Shown one piece after another: positions 7,842 through 15,267 of a DNA stretch of 64,000 nucleotides. Within the stretch, counting starts at the first letter, position 1; the number at the start of each line of letters is the position of its first letter. The position numbers and the translations under genes are program-made. A model generated the notes under the pieces. That model did no database searches, had not been told where the DNA came from, and saw only the letters and a program-made list of their open reading frames with translations. The DNA comes from Roseomonas sp. E05 (GTDB taxonomy: Bacteria > Pseudomonadota > Alphaproteobacteria > Acetobacterales > Acetobacteraceae): positions 1 to 64,000 of the forward strand of contig NZ_JASIRT010000010.1 of assembly GCF_030063475.1 (NCBI RefSeq), given 5' to 3'.

Positions 7842-8720
7842 ATGATCGGCAGGCGGCAGTGGATGGGCGGCGCGGCGGCGGCGCTGGGCGGCTGGGCAGG
7901 GCGCGCCCGCGCGGCGGACGGCTTCGCGGAACTGGCGGAAACCTTCGCCCGCATCGAGGCGGCGCATGGCGGGCGGCTGGGCGTCGCGGTGCTCGACACC
8001 GGCAGCGGCCGGCGCGCCGGGCACCGGCAGGAGGAGCGCTTCCCGCTCACCAGCACCTTCAAGCTGCTGGCCGCCGGCGCGGTGCTGGCGCGGGTGGATG
8101 CCGGGCAGGAGCGGCTGGACCGGCGCATCCGCTTCGCGCGGGAGGCGCTGGTGACCTATTCCCCCGTCACCGGGAAACATGCCGGGGGCGCGGGGATGAC
8201 AATGGCGGAGATCTGCGAGGCGGCGATCACCCTCAGCGACAACACCGCCGGCAACCTGATGCTGAACAGCCTCGGCGGCCCGGCGGGGCTGACGAACTGG
8301 CTGCGCCGGCTGGGCGACGGCGTGACCCGGCTGGACCGGATGGAAACCGCGCTGAACGAGGCCCGCCCGGGCGACCCGCGCGACACCACCAGCCCGGCCG
8401 CCATGCTGGCGGACCTGCGGGCGCTGACATCGGGCAAGGCGCTCTCCGACGCCTCGCGGGCGCAGCTGCGGGCCTGGCTGCGCGCCAACCGGACGGGCGA
8501 TGCCTGCCTGCGCGCCCGGCTGCCGCGCGGCTGGCAGGTGGAGGACAAGACCGGCGCCGGCGCCAACGGCACGCGGAACGATGTGGGGCTGCTCTGCCCG
8601 CCGGACGGCGGCGCCCCTGTCCTGGTGGCGGCCTATCTGACGGGCAGCCCGGCGGAGAGCGCGGGGCGGGACGCGGTGCTGGCGGAGGTCGGCGCCGCCG
8701 TCGCCGTGGCGATGGGCTAG
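7842..8720 (+). CDS. Class A beta-lactamase
   Basis: This is a periplasmic serine beta-lactamase of 292 residues. All class A motifs are present: S71-T-F-K74 (active-site Ser and Lys), S132-D-N134, the omega-loop E168-T-A-L-N172, and K236-T-G. The N-terminus MIGRRQWMGGAAAALGG looks like a twin-arginine signal ending near ARA (about 24). ATG at 7842 follows AGGAGAG. The divergent AmpR-like gene suggests inducible expression. The downstream D-aminopeptidase is also a penicillin-recognising serine enzyme. The substrate spectrum cannot be read from sequence. The stop TAG overlaps a two-hairpin repeat. Confidence 0.95.
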   Translation: MIGRRQWMGGAAAALGGWAGRARAADGFAELAETFARIEAAHGGRLGVAVLDTGSGRRAGHRQEERFPLTSTFKLLAAGAVLARVDAGQERLDRRIRFAREALVTYSPVTGKHAGGAGMTMAEICEAAITLSDNTAGNLMLNSLGGPAGLTNWLRRLGDGVTRLDRMETALNEARPGDPRDTTSPAAMLADLRALTSGKALSDASRAQLRAWLRANRTGDACLRARLPRGWQVEDKTGAGANGTRNDVGLLCPPDGGAPVLVAAYLTGSPAESAGRDAVLAEVGAAVAVAMG

Positions 8721-8824
8721 AGCAGATCCCGTTCCGATGGCATCATCAGGACGGGTGAAGATGCTCGTCAAAACAAACGGCTGGAGCATTTTCTGTGAGC
8801 CAGGGCGACCGGAAAATGCGCCAG
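8717..8824. repeat. Two-hairpin intergenic repeat, copy 2
   Basis: The architecture matches copy 1 at 3347-3453: CTAGAGCAGATCCCGTT opening, a first hairpin, the linker GGGTGAAGATGCTCGTCA, then a second hairpin with arms CTGGAGCATTTTC (8781-8793) and GAAAATGCGCCAG (8812-8824). Stem bases differ from copy 1 on both sides of each helix, so pairing is kept. The stop TAG (8718-8720) of the beta-lactamase gene is inside the element. Confidence 0.85.
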
Positions 8825-8993
8825 GGCCGGCCGTGGCGCCTGCCGGCAGGGGTGCGATGGCGCGCGGGGCGGCGCTGAAGCCGGGTATCGCGCTCCCCGC
8901 CGGGGAACCGGAACGGGAGGCGGCGGAGCTTCCCCGCGAACCCGGCATGCCCGGCCATGCGCGGGGCAAGGCGGCCCATCCAGGCGAGCCGCT

Positions 8994-9005
8994 GGGGGGG
9001 GGGGG
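8994..9005. repeat. Run of 12 G
   Basis: An uninterrupted G12 tract lies 54 bases before the D-aminopeptidase start. It could vary in length by slippage or be a sequencing-sensitive homopolymer. The rest of the 8825-9058 interval shows no other structure. Confidence 0.6.
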
Positions 9006-9058
9006 CCGCGGCGCGCCGGGCTTTACGGGGCGCGGGCGGCGGAGCGAGAGTGGCGGGC

Positions 9059-10624
9059 ATGACGAAGACCCTCGCCGCCCGGCTTGAGCATGCCCTCGAA
9101 ACCCTGCCGCGCGCCTATCCCGGGCCGGGCGGCGCCGTCGCCGTGCTGCGGGAGGGGGAGGTGCTGGCCCGGCACGCCTGGGGCTGGGCGAATGCCGAGC
9201 GGCGCATCCCCTTCACGCCGCGCACGCTGTTCCGCATGTGCTCGATCACCAAGCAGTTCACCTGCGGGGTGCTGCTGGACGCTTTCCCCGATCCCACGGT
9301 GCTGGACGAGGACGTGCGCGCGCGGCTGCCGCTGCTGGAAGGGCCGGCGCCGGGGGCGCTGCACCTCGCGCACAACCAGTCCGGCCTGCGCGACTACTGG
9401 GCGGTGGCGATGCTGCACGGCTCGCCGGCGGAGGCGCCGTTTGGCGACGCGGAGGCGGCGCGGGTGATCGGCGGCACGCGGCGGCTGCATTTCGCGCCGG
9501 GCACGCGCTACTCCTACGTCAACCAGAACTTCCGCATCCTCTCGGACATCCTGCAGGAGCGCACCGGGCGCGGCTTCGGCGAGCTGCTGCGCGCGGGCAT
9601 CTTCGACCGCGCGGGAATGGAGGGCGCGCTGCTCGCCGCCGACACGCGCGCCATGCCCGACGGCACCGAGGGCTATGAGGGCAGCCTGGCCAGCGGCTTC
9701 CGCGCGGCCGAGAACCGCGTGCTCTGGACCGGCGATGCCGGGCTCGGCGCCAGCCTGGACGACATGATCGCCTGGGAGCGGCATATCGACGCCACCCGGG
9801 AGGAGGAGGGCTCGCTCTACCGGCGGCTCTCCGCGCCGGTGCGCTTCGCCGACGGGCGGCCGGCCGAGTACGGCTTCGGGCTGAACCGCGCGCGGGCGCT
9901 GGGGCGCGCCGCCAGCGGGCATGGCGGCGCGCTGCGCGGCTGGCGCAGCCACCGCTTCCACCTGCCGGGCGAGCGGATCTCGGTGGTGGTGCTGTTCAAC
10001 CACCTCGCCGACGCGCAGGAGGCAGCGCTGGACCTGCTCGCCGCCGCGCTCGGCGAGGACCGGCCGAAGCCCGCCCTGGCCGGCACGGCGCCGGGCTGGC
10101 TCGGCGCCTTCCTGGAGCCGGAGAGCGGGCTGGCGCTGCGGGCCGACTTCGCCGAGGGGCGGGTGCGGCTGCGCTACGGGCATTCGGCCGAGTGGCTGGA
10201 GCTGCGCGCCGACGGCAGCGCCGACAACGGCCGCACCCGGCTGCGGCCGGGCGAGGGCGGGCTGTGGATGGACCGGCCGCAGGAGAACCAGAGCAGCTGC
10301 CTGCGCCGGCTGGAGGGCGCGGCCGCCGGCGGCCTTGCCGGGCGCTACCGCTGCGCCGAGCTGGAGGCGGAGCTGCTCGTCACCGAGGCCGGCGGTGTGC
10401 CTTATGGCGGCTTCTCCGGCTTCCTCGGCCAGGGACGGATGGAACTGCTGGAGCCGGTCGGGCCGGATGTCTGGGCGCTGCCCTGCCCGCGCGCGCTGGA
10501 CCACACCCCGCCCGGCGACTGGACGCTGGCCTTCCGGCGCGATGCGGCGGGGCGGGTGGCGGGCGTGGAGGTCGGCTGCTGGCTGGCGCGGCGCCTGCCC
10601 TATGCCCGGATCGGGGCGGGCTGA
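9059..10624 (+). CDS. dap: D-aminopeptidase (penicillin-recognising, S12 family)
   Basis: The 521-residue protein is collinear with the Ochrobactrum anthropi D-aminopeptidase DAP, which removes D-amino acids from peptide N-termini. The catalytic pair S62-I-T-K65 and Y153-V-N155 fall at the same numbers as in DAP. The third motif appears as GHGGALRG at about 286-293. The catalytic domain occupies about 1-340. Two beta-barrel domains follow, ending with WLARRLPYARIG, as in DAP. There is no signal peptide, so a cytoplasmic site is expected. ATG at 9059 is chosen because upstream frame is low complexity. Proximity to the beta-lactamase gene suggests a local interest in D-amino-acid or cell-wall chemistry. 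Confidence 0.9.
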   Translation: MTKTLAARLEHALETLPRAYPGPGGAVAVLREGEVLARHAWGWANAERRIPFTPRTLFRMCSITKQFTCGVLLDAFPDPTVLDEDVRARLPLLEGPAPGALHLAHNQSGLRDYWAVAMLHGSPAEAPFGDAEAARVIGGTRRLHFAPGTRYSYVNQNFRILSDILQERTGRGFGELLRAGIFDRAGMEGALLAADTRAMPDGTEGYEGSLASGFRAAENRVLWTGDAGLGASLDDMIAWERHIDATREEEGSLYRRLSAPVRFADGRPAEYGFGLNRARALGRAASGHGGALRGWRSHRFHLPGERISVVVLFNHLADAQEAALDLLAAALGEDRPKPALAGTAPGWLGAFLEPESGLALRADFAEGRVRLRYGHSAEWLELRADGSADNGRTRLRPGEGGLWMDRPQENQSSCLRRLEGAAAGGLAGRYRCAELEAELLVTEAGGVPYGGFSGFLGQGRMELLEPVGPDVWALPCPRALDHTPPGDWTLAFRRDAAGRVAGVEVGCWLARRLPYARIGAG

Positions 10625-10966
10625 GCCGGCCGTTCCGCACCCGGGCGGGACGGCGAGGGGGCGGGCTCGGCCTGCCCGGGGCCCGCGGCCTGTCCTGACT
10701 TGCAAACAGGCAGAGATTAATCCCGGCCGCGGGCAACCTTAACGTGTGAAATAGCCTGGGAGCAGCGGGCGCTGCCCCTTGGCGGCTGCGCAGGGCGGGA
10801 GTGCGCCGGGCGAGGCGCGCCGTCCCTCAGGATGAACCAGCTAGTTGACTGGAATTCCAAAATTTTCCCGGTGGAAGAGGGGCTGCGGCCGGTAAGCCAT
10901 GGCCCGCGGTTAAACTTCCTCACAGAAACGTTCCAGAAAATGGCTCTTCGTATCATTAAGGATACG

Positions 10967-10995
10967 TTGACGGTGTTTTTGAGCGGATTTATCAA
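10967..10995 (+). promoter_or_regulatory. Sigma-70-like promoter upstream of the secreted protein pair
   Basis: TTGACG (10967-10972), a 17-base spacer and TATCAA (10990-10995) lie in the A/T-rich part of the 523-base gap 10625-11147. A small perfect hairpin CGTATC/GATACG (10949-10966) sits just before the -35. Transcription would begin near 11003 and give a 5' leader of about 145 bases. No other gene is supported in this gap. Confidence 0.45.
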
Positions 10996-11147
10996 CCTAT
11001 CAGACACGGCGGAGTAACGAACGGGCGCCTCAACGAACAAACCTGGCGCTTCTGTGCAGTCCCCGGTCTCGCCTTGGATTTCACCATGTCGGCGAAGGGC
11101 CGTTCATGCGGAATTCTTGGGCGCTAATAATAAATGAGGAAATAAAC

Positions 11148-11531
11148 ATGCGTAAGTTCCTGCTCGCTGCTGCCGCCATGACCATGATCGCCGGCACCGC
11201 TTCCGCCGCCGACTTCGGCGCCAACCTCGGCGCCGGCGCTTCCGGCTTCGTGGGGGGTGGCTTCCAGGAAGGCTCCGCCCATGCCGGTGGCTTCGGCAAT
11301 GCGGGCGCCACCAGCGAGACCTACGGCTCGGTGACGACGCAGTTCGGCACCCAGCAGTCCTGGGGCGTCGGCTACCAGAACGGCTCCGCCGCGGTGAACA
11401 CCCAGAGCCAGTTCGGCGCCACCGGCGAGTCCTGGGGCGGCGGCCACTTCAGCGGCACCGCCTCCGGCTTCTCCGGCCAGTTCGCCGCCGGCCTGACCGG
11501 CTTCGGCAACGGCTCGCTGTTCAGCCGCTGA
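11148..11531 (+). CDS. Secreted Gly-rich repeat protein (127 aa)
   Basis: I do not recognise the family. A clear Sec signal peptide (residues 1-20, cut after TASA) precedes 107 residues rich in Gly, Ser, Phe and Gln with no Cys. Two copies of a pattern, G-x-G-aromatic-Q-x-G-S-A followed by A-T-x-E-x-aromatic-G, are in exact register 37 residues apart (about 36-60 and 73-97). A degenerate tail rich in SGF/FG follows. Regular Gln/Gly/Ser spacing is seen in beta-solenoid and curli-like subunits, so an extracellular fibre or matrix protein is a possibility but not shown. ATG at 11148 follows TGAGGAAATAA. The next gene encodes a second secreted protein 61 bases downstream. Confidence 0.75.
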   Translation: MRKFLLAAAAMTMIAGTASAADFGANLGAGASGFVGGGFQEGSAHAGGFGNAGATSETYGSVTTQFGTQQSWGVGYQNGSAAVNTQSQFGATGESWGGGHFSGTASGFSGQFAAGLTGFGNGSLFSR

Positions 11532-11540
11532 GCCGGCCCT

Positions 11541-11562
11541 GGCGGCGGGGCGACCCGCCGCC
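11541..11562 (+). terminator. Intercistronic hairpin without a U tract
   Basis: GGCGGCGGG (11541-11549) pairs perfectly with CCCGCCGCC (11554-11562) around a four-base loop, between the two secreted-protein genes. Without a T run it is more likely an attenuator or an mRNA-stabilising stem than a full terminator. Confidence 0.5.
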
Positions 11563-11592
11563 AATCCCGCAAACCGCCAAGGGCCAAGTCAC

Positions 11593-12225
11593 ATGAAGAA
11601 GCTTCTTGCCGCCTCCCTGCTGTTGCTTGTGTCCGGCGGTTCGGCCTTCGCGCAGATGTCCAGCACCAGCACCACGCAGACGGACTCCGCCGCGCAGGCG
11701 ATCGCCGCGCCTTCGATCAACTTCAACTCCTCCAGCGCGACCCACACCAGCCAGACCGTGCGCAACACGCCGGATGCGAGCGGCCCGGGCCTGTTCGCCG
11801 GCACCAATCCCTGCGCGGTCGGCGTCTCCGGCGGCATCGGCCTGCCGGGCTTCGGCATCGGTGGCGGCGCGACCTTCTCGGATTCCGGATGCGAGCGCCG
11901 CAACATGGCCGGCGCGCTCTACACGATGGGGCTGGCTGCGGCGGCCAAGGAAGTGCTCTGCGCCAATGACGAGGTGCGCACCGCCTTCATCCGCGTGCGG
12001 CAGCCCTGCGCGATCGATCTGCCGGGCGGCGTGGTCGCCGCGGCATCGCCGCCCGCCCCGATGGCCGCGGCCGCGCCGCTCCCGCCGGCCGCCAGCAACG
12101 CCACCACCGTCATCGCCGGTCCGCGCAATGCCCGCACCGCCTTCATCCGGCCGGACTGGTGCGAGACCGTGGACGTGAACAACGCCATGGAAGTGGCGCG
12201 GACCCGGGCGGCCTGCGGCGGCTGA
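11593..12225 (+). CDS. Secreted hypothetical protein (210 aa) with an internal duplication
   Basis: A Sec signal peptide (about 1-20, ending AFA) is followed by a Ser/Thr-rich stretch and then a Cys-containing core: NPC, the Gly-rich GVSGGIGLPGFGIGGG, SGCERRNMA, then KEVLCAND. The phrase RTAFIR occurs twice, in VRTAFIRVRQPC and ARTAFIRPDWC, each followed by a Cys, which indicates an internal duplication separated by an Ala/Pro-rich linker. Six Cys in total suggest disulfides in the periplasm or outside. I do not know its function. Its position suggests it assists or anchors the repeat protein encoded upstream. Confidence 0.7.
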   Translation: MKKLLAASLLLLVSGGSAFAQMSSTSTTQTDSAAQAIAAPSINFNSSSATHTSQTVRNTPDASGPGLFAGTNPCAVGVSGGIGLPGFGIGGGATFSDSGCERRNMAGALYTMGLAAAAKEVLCANDEVRTAFIRVRQPCAIDLPGGVVAAASPPAPMAAAAPLPPAASNATTVIAGPRNARTAFIRPDWCETVDVNNAMEVARTRAACGG

Positions 12226-12246
12226 AGCCGCCGCGGCGCGCCGCGC

Positions 12247-13014
12247 TCAGGAGAGCATGCGGGTGTCGCCATCCACGCTGATCGCCTGGCCGGAGATGGT
12301 GCGGCCGCGCGGCGAGGCGAGGAAAAGGATCTGGTCCGCCAGTTGCTGCGGCGTGACGTATTCCTTGATCGAGGTGAAGGAGAAGGCCAGGCGCTCCATC
12401 TCGGCGAAGCCGACGCCGCGCTGCTGCGCCTTCGCCTCCAGCACACGGCGCTGGCGGTCCCCGGCGACCAGGCCGGGCAGGATGGCGTTGACGCGGATGC
12501 CGTCATCGCCCAGCTCGATGGCAAGCGACTTGGTCAGGCCGATGACGCCCCATTTCGCCGCCGCATAAGGCGCGCGCAGCGCGAAGCCGTGTTTCCCCGC
12601 CGCCGAGGACAGGTTGACGATGCTCGGGTTGGCGCTCTTGCGCAGATGCGGGATGGCCAGCCGGGCGCAGTTGAACTGACTGGTCAGGCAGACCGCGAGG
12701 CAGCGGTCCCAGTCCTCCGGGTTGATCTCGTCGAGCTTGCCGGTGGGGCCGGCGATGCCGGCATTGTTGACCAGCACGTCCAGGCCGCCGAGTTCCGCCA
12801 GGGCGGCATCGAAGAGCGCGGCCACCTCGGCGCGGTCGGCCACGTCGGTGCGGCGATGGCCGATGCCGGCGGGGAGGGTGGCGAGGCCCGCCGCATCCAC
12901 GTCGCAGGTGAAGACCTTGGCGCCTTCTGCGGCGAAGGCCTCGGCGATGGCGCGGCCAATGCCCGCCGCGCCGGCGGTGACGAGAACGCGCAGGCCGTTC
13001 AGCTGGAGATCCAT
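12247..13014 (-). CDS. SDR-family oxidoreductase
   Basis: This is a classical short-chain dehydrogenase of 255 residues. The nucleotide-binding motif TAGAAGIGRA is at about 12-21, NNAG at about 85-88, and the active-site Ser plus Y-A-A-A-K are in the NLSSAAGKHG...YAAAKWG region (about 135-157). The C-terminal ISGQAISVDGD is typical of the FabG-like group. An Asp after the second strand suggests NAD preference. It lies downstream of a GntR gene on the same strand and next to a LIV-type importer, so it probably oxidises or reduces an intermediate of the imported compound. Confidence 0.9.
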   Translation of the reverse strand: MDLQLNGLRVLVTAGAAGIGRAIAEAFAAEGAKVFTCDVDAAGLATLPAGIGHRRTDVADRAEVAALFDAALAELGGLDVLVNNAGIAGPTGKLDEINPEDWDRCLAVCLTSQFNCARLAIPHLRKSANPSIVNLSSAAGKHGFALRAPYAAAKWGVIGLTKSLAIELGDDGIRVNAILPGLVAGDRQRRVLEAKAQQRGVGFAEMERLAFSFTSIKEYVTPQQLADQILFLASPRGRTISGQAISVDGDTRMLS

Positions 13015-13041
13015 GACCGTCCGTTTCCTTTCCTGAAAAGA

Positions 13042-13063
13042 TCGGGGGAAGGAATTCCCCCGA
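13042..13063. repeat. Mosaic palindrome (EcoRI-type), single copy
   Basis: TCGGGGGAA (13042-13050) and TTCCCCCGA (13055-13063) flank a four-base centre. A pyrimidine-rich tail (ACCCCCCTTCTTTCTTCTG) follows on the plus strand. The same palindrome-plus-tail recurs near 18.7, 20.7, 35.7, 40.3 and 53.3 kb. It lies between two minus-strand genes. Confidence 0.75.
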
Positions 13064-13123
13064 ACCCCCCTTCTTTCTTCTGTCAGTCTGGCGCTGGGCG
13101 GGAGGTCAGCGCGGGAAAAGCGA

Positions 13124-13813
13124 TCAGCCGCGCGGCAGGCCGCCGCGCTCGATGATGAAGTCGGCGGCGCAGGTGATGTCCTCGGCGACGGCGGCACGCG
13201 CGGCCGCCGCGTCGCCGGCGCGGATGGCGGCCAGCGCGGCGGCATGGCAGCGCAGCATGTGGCCGGCCGAAAGCCGGTCGCGCGAGTGGCGCAGGTCGAG
13301 GTTGATCACCGGGCCCGCCTTCAGCCAGAGGCTGCCGATCATGGCCGCCAGCGTCGGCAGGCCGGCGGCGGCGTAGATGGCGAAATGGAAGTCGCGGTTC
13401 AGCGGCACCACTTCCCCGGCATCGGGGCCGGCGCTGGCGCGGCGCAGCACCGCCTCGGCCGCCATGATGGCCTCAAGCTGCGCCGCATTGCGGTTGGCGG
13501 CGGCAAGCGCGGCAGCCCAGCCCTCCACTTCCGCACGAACGACCGACAATTCATGGAACTGGCTGCGCGTCATGATCGGCACGCGCACGGCGCGGTTCGG
13601 CGCGACCTCCAGCGCACGGTCGGCGATCAGCCGGCTGACCGCCTCGCGCACCGGCATGACGGAGACGCCGAGCGCCTCGGACAGGTCGCGCAGGGAAAGC
13701 TTCTCGCCGGGGGCGACGCGGCCCGAGACCAGCAGGTCACAAAGATGCGCATAGGCCGCATCCGTCAGCGTGCGGCGCTCCAGCAGCGGCAGGGTGGTGA
13801 GGGCGTGGTTCAC
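13124..13813 (-). CDS. GntR-family regulator (FadR/FCD subfamily)
   Basis: The 229-residue protein has an N-terminal winged helix (LTDAAYAHLCDLLVSGRVAPGEKLSLRDLSEAL in outline, with VMPVREAVSRL as the recognition helix) and an all-helical FCD ligand domain. Metal-binding His/Asp candidates are in NRDFHFAIY and MLRCHAAAL. A GTG start at 13813 is chosen because GAGGGAA lies just upstream; the frame extends further without a site. It is divergent from the importer genes starting at 13939. The intervening DNA carries a perfect palindrome, so it likely represses that operon. Confidence 0.87.
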   Translation of the reverse strand: MNHALTTLPLLERRTLTDAAYAHLCDLLVSGRVAPGEKLSLRDLSEALGVSVMPVREAVSRLIADRALEVAPNRAVRVPIMTRSQFHELSVVRAEVEGWAAALAAANRNAAQLEAIMAAEAVLRRASAGPDAGEVVPLNRDFHFAIYAAAGLPTLAAMIGSLWLKAGPVINLDLRHSRDRLSAGHMLRCHAAALAAIRAGDAAAARAAVAEDITCAADFIIERGGLPRG

Positions 13814-13855
13814 GTATTCCCTCTGGACAATCCGGCACGGTTCGGCAAGTCTGCC

Positions 13856-13865
13856 TGTGATCACA
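13856..13865. promoter_or_regulatory. Candidate GntR operator
   Basis: TGTGATCACA is a perfect 10-base palindrome midway between the divergent GntR and importer genes. GATCAC recurs twice more in the following 25 bases. Position and symmetry fit an FCD-type GntR site; binding is inferred. Confidence 0.55.
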
Positions 13866-13938
13866 GATCACGACAAGGGATCGGATCACGGCCAAGGGGC
13901 AGAAACAGGCCCCGCCGATCGAGGAGAGGAACACGCGA

Positions 13939-15177
13939 ATGACCGAGCTTCCCCGCATCACGCGGCGCGGCGCCCTGCTGGGCGCCGCCGCGGTGCTGGC
14001 CGCCCCCGCCATTTCCCGCGCGCAGTCCGACGTGGTGCGCATCGGCCATCTGACGCCGCGCACCGGCTTCCTCGGGCCGCTCGGCGAGTTCGCCGTGCAG
14101 GCGGCGCAGCTGGCGGCGGAGGAGATCAACGCTTCGGGCGGCATCAACGGCCGCAAGCTGGAGATGCTCTACGAGGACAGCGTCAATCCGCAGACCGCCA
14201 GCTCCAAGGCGGAGCGCTATATCCGGCGCGACAACGTCTCCTGCATCGTCGGCGAGATCAACTCGGCCTCGGCGCTGGCGATCGGGCAGGTGGTGCAGCG
14301 CGAGCGTGCGCTGTTCATCAACACCGGCGCCAATTCCGACGCCCTGCGCGGCAGCGACTGCCGCAAGACCATGTTCCACGTCGAGGGCCAGAACTCGATG
14401 TATGTGAAGGCGGTCGGGCGCGCGCTGCTGGAGAAGGGGCTGCTCAAGGACAAGAAGGCCTATGCCCTGACCGCCGACTACGCCTTCGGCCACGACCTGC
14501 TGAAGGTGGCGAAGCGCTTCATCGAGCAGAACGGCGGCAGCATCGCGAACGAGGACCTCGTTCCCACCGACCTGACCGACTTCTCGCCCTTCATGCTGAA
14601 GCTGCGGCAGGCGCGGCCGGATGTGGTGGTGGTGAACCTGGCGGGCGCGCAGATCACCAACTTCCTGAAGCAGTTTTCCGAATACGGGCTGCGCTTTCCG
14701 CTGGCGGGCTTCGGCTTCGACACGGCGCTGGCCTGGGGCGCGGGCCGCGGCAACTTCCTCGGCACCTGGCCGACCATGTGGCACCACAAGATCGACAACC
14801 CGGAGGCCAAGCGGTTCACCGCCGAGTTCCGCAAGCGCTATGGCAAGCCGCCGGAGAACCAGGCCTGGGGCGACTACAACGCGGTGAAGATCATCGCGAA
14901 GTCGATGAACGACCTGAAGAGCACCGATCCGATGAAGGTGGTGGAGCACCTGGAGAAGGGCGCCAAGTTCGACGTGCTGAAGGGCCGCGAGAGCTATTTC
15001 CGCGCGCGCGACCACCAGCTGATGACGCCGATGTACGCCATCACCGCGCTGCCGGCGGACCAGCAGACGGACCCCTTCGACATCTTCACCTCCTCCGGGC
15101 CGATCCCCGGGCCGGACGAGGAGCTGGAGGCCATTGCCTCCACGCCGGAAGAGGCGACCTGCACCTTCCCGAGCTAA
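13939..15177 (+). CDS. Branched-chain-amino-acid-type ABC transporter substrate-binding protein
   Basis: This is a periplasmic binding protein of the LivJ-like (type I) fold, 412 residues. The N-terminus ITRRGALLGAAAVLAAP is a Tat-like signal, cleaved after SRA (about 28). Characteristic phrases include VRIGHLTPRTGFLGPLGEF, EEINASGGINGRKLE and the Tyr/Asp-containing ligand-site strand ALTADYAFGHD. Ligands in this family range from leucine to aromatic acids and amides, so the substrate is open. It is the first gene of a three-gene operon, with livH 90 bases downstream. The divergent GntR gene probably controls it. Confidence 0.92.
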   Translation: MTELPRITRRGALLGAAAVLAAPAISRAQSDVVRIGHLTPRTGFLGPLGEFAVQAAQLAAEEINASGGINGRKLEMLYEDSVNPQTASSKAERYIRRDNVSCIVGEINSASALAIGQVVQRERALFINTGANSDALRGSDCRKTMFHVEGQNSMYVKAVGRALLEKGLLKDKKAYALTADYAFGHDLLKVAKRFIEQNGGSIANEDLVPTDLTDFSPFMLKLRQARPDVVVVNLAGAQITNFLKQFSEYGLRFPLAGFGFDTALAWGAGRGNFLGTWPTMWHHKIDNPEAKRFTAEFRKRYGKPPENQAWGDYNAVKIIAKSMNDLKSTDPMKVVEHLEKGAKFDVLKGRESYFRARDHQLMTPMYAITALPADQQTDPFDIFTSSGPIPGPDEELEAIASTPEEATCTFPS

Positions 15178-15267
15178 GCGCGGCCTGACGCCGAACCGGT
15201 TGCGCGCGCCGCCCGTGTGGCGCGCGCCCTTTCGTACCGCGGGAGCCCTCGTCCAGGAGGTCAGGCC

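Noticed and set aside
10832-11017. Open frame of 61 codons in the A/T-rich gap before the secreted pair
   Set aside because: No ribosome binding site, no recognisable features, and it overlaps the promoter-like sequence at 10967-10995.
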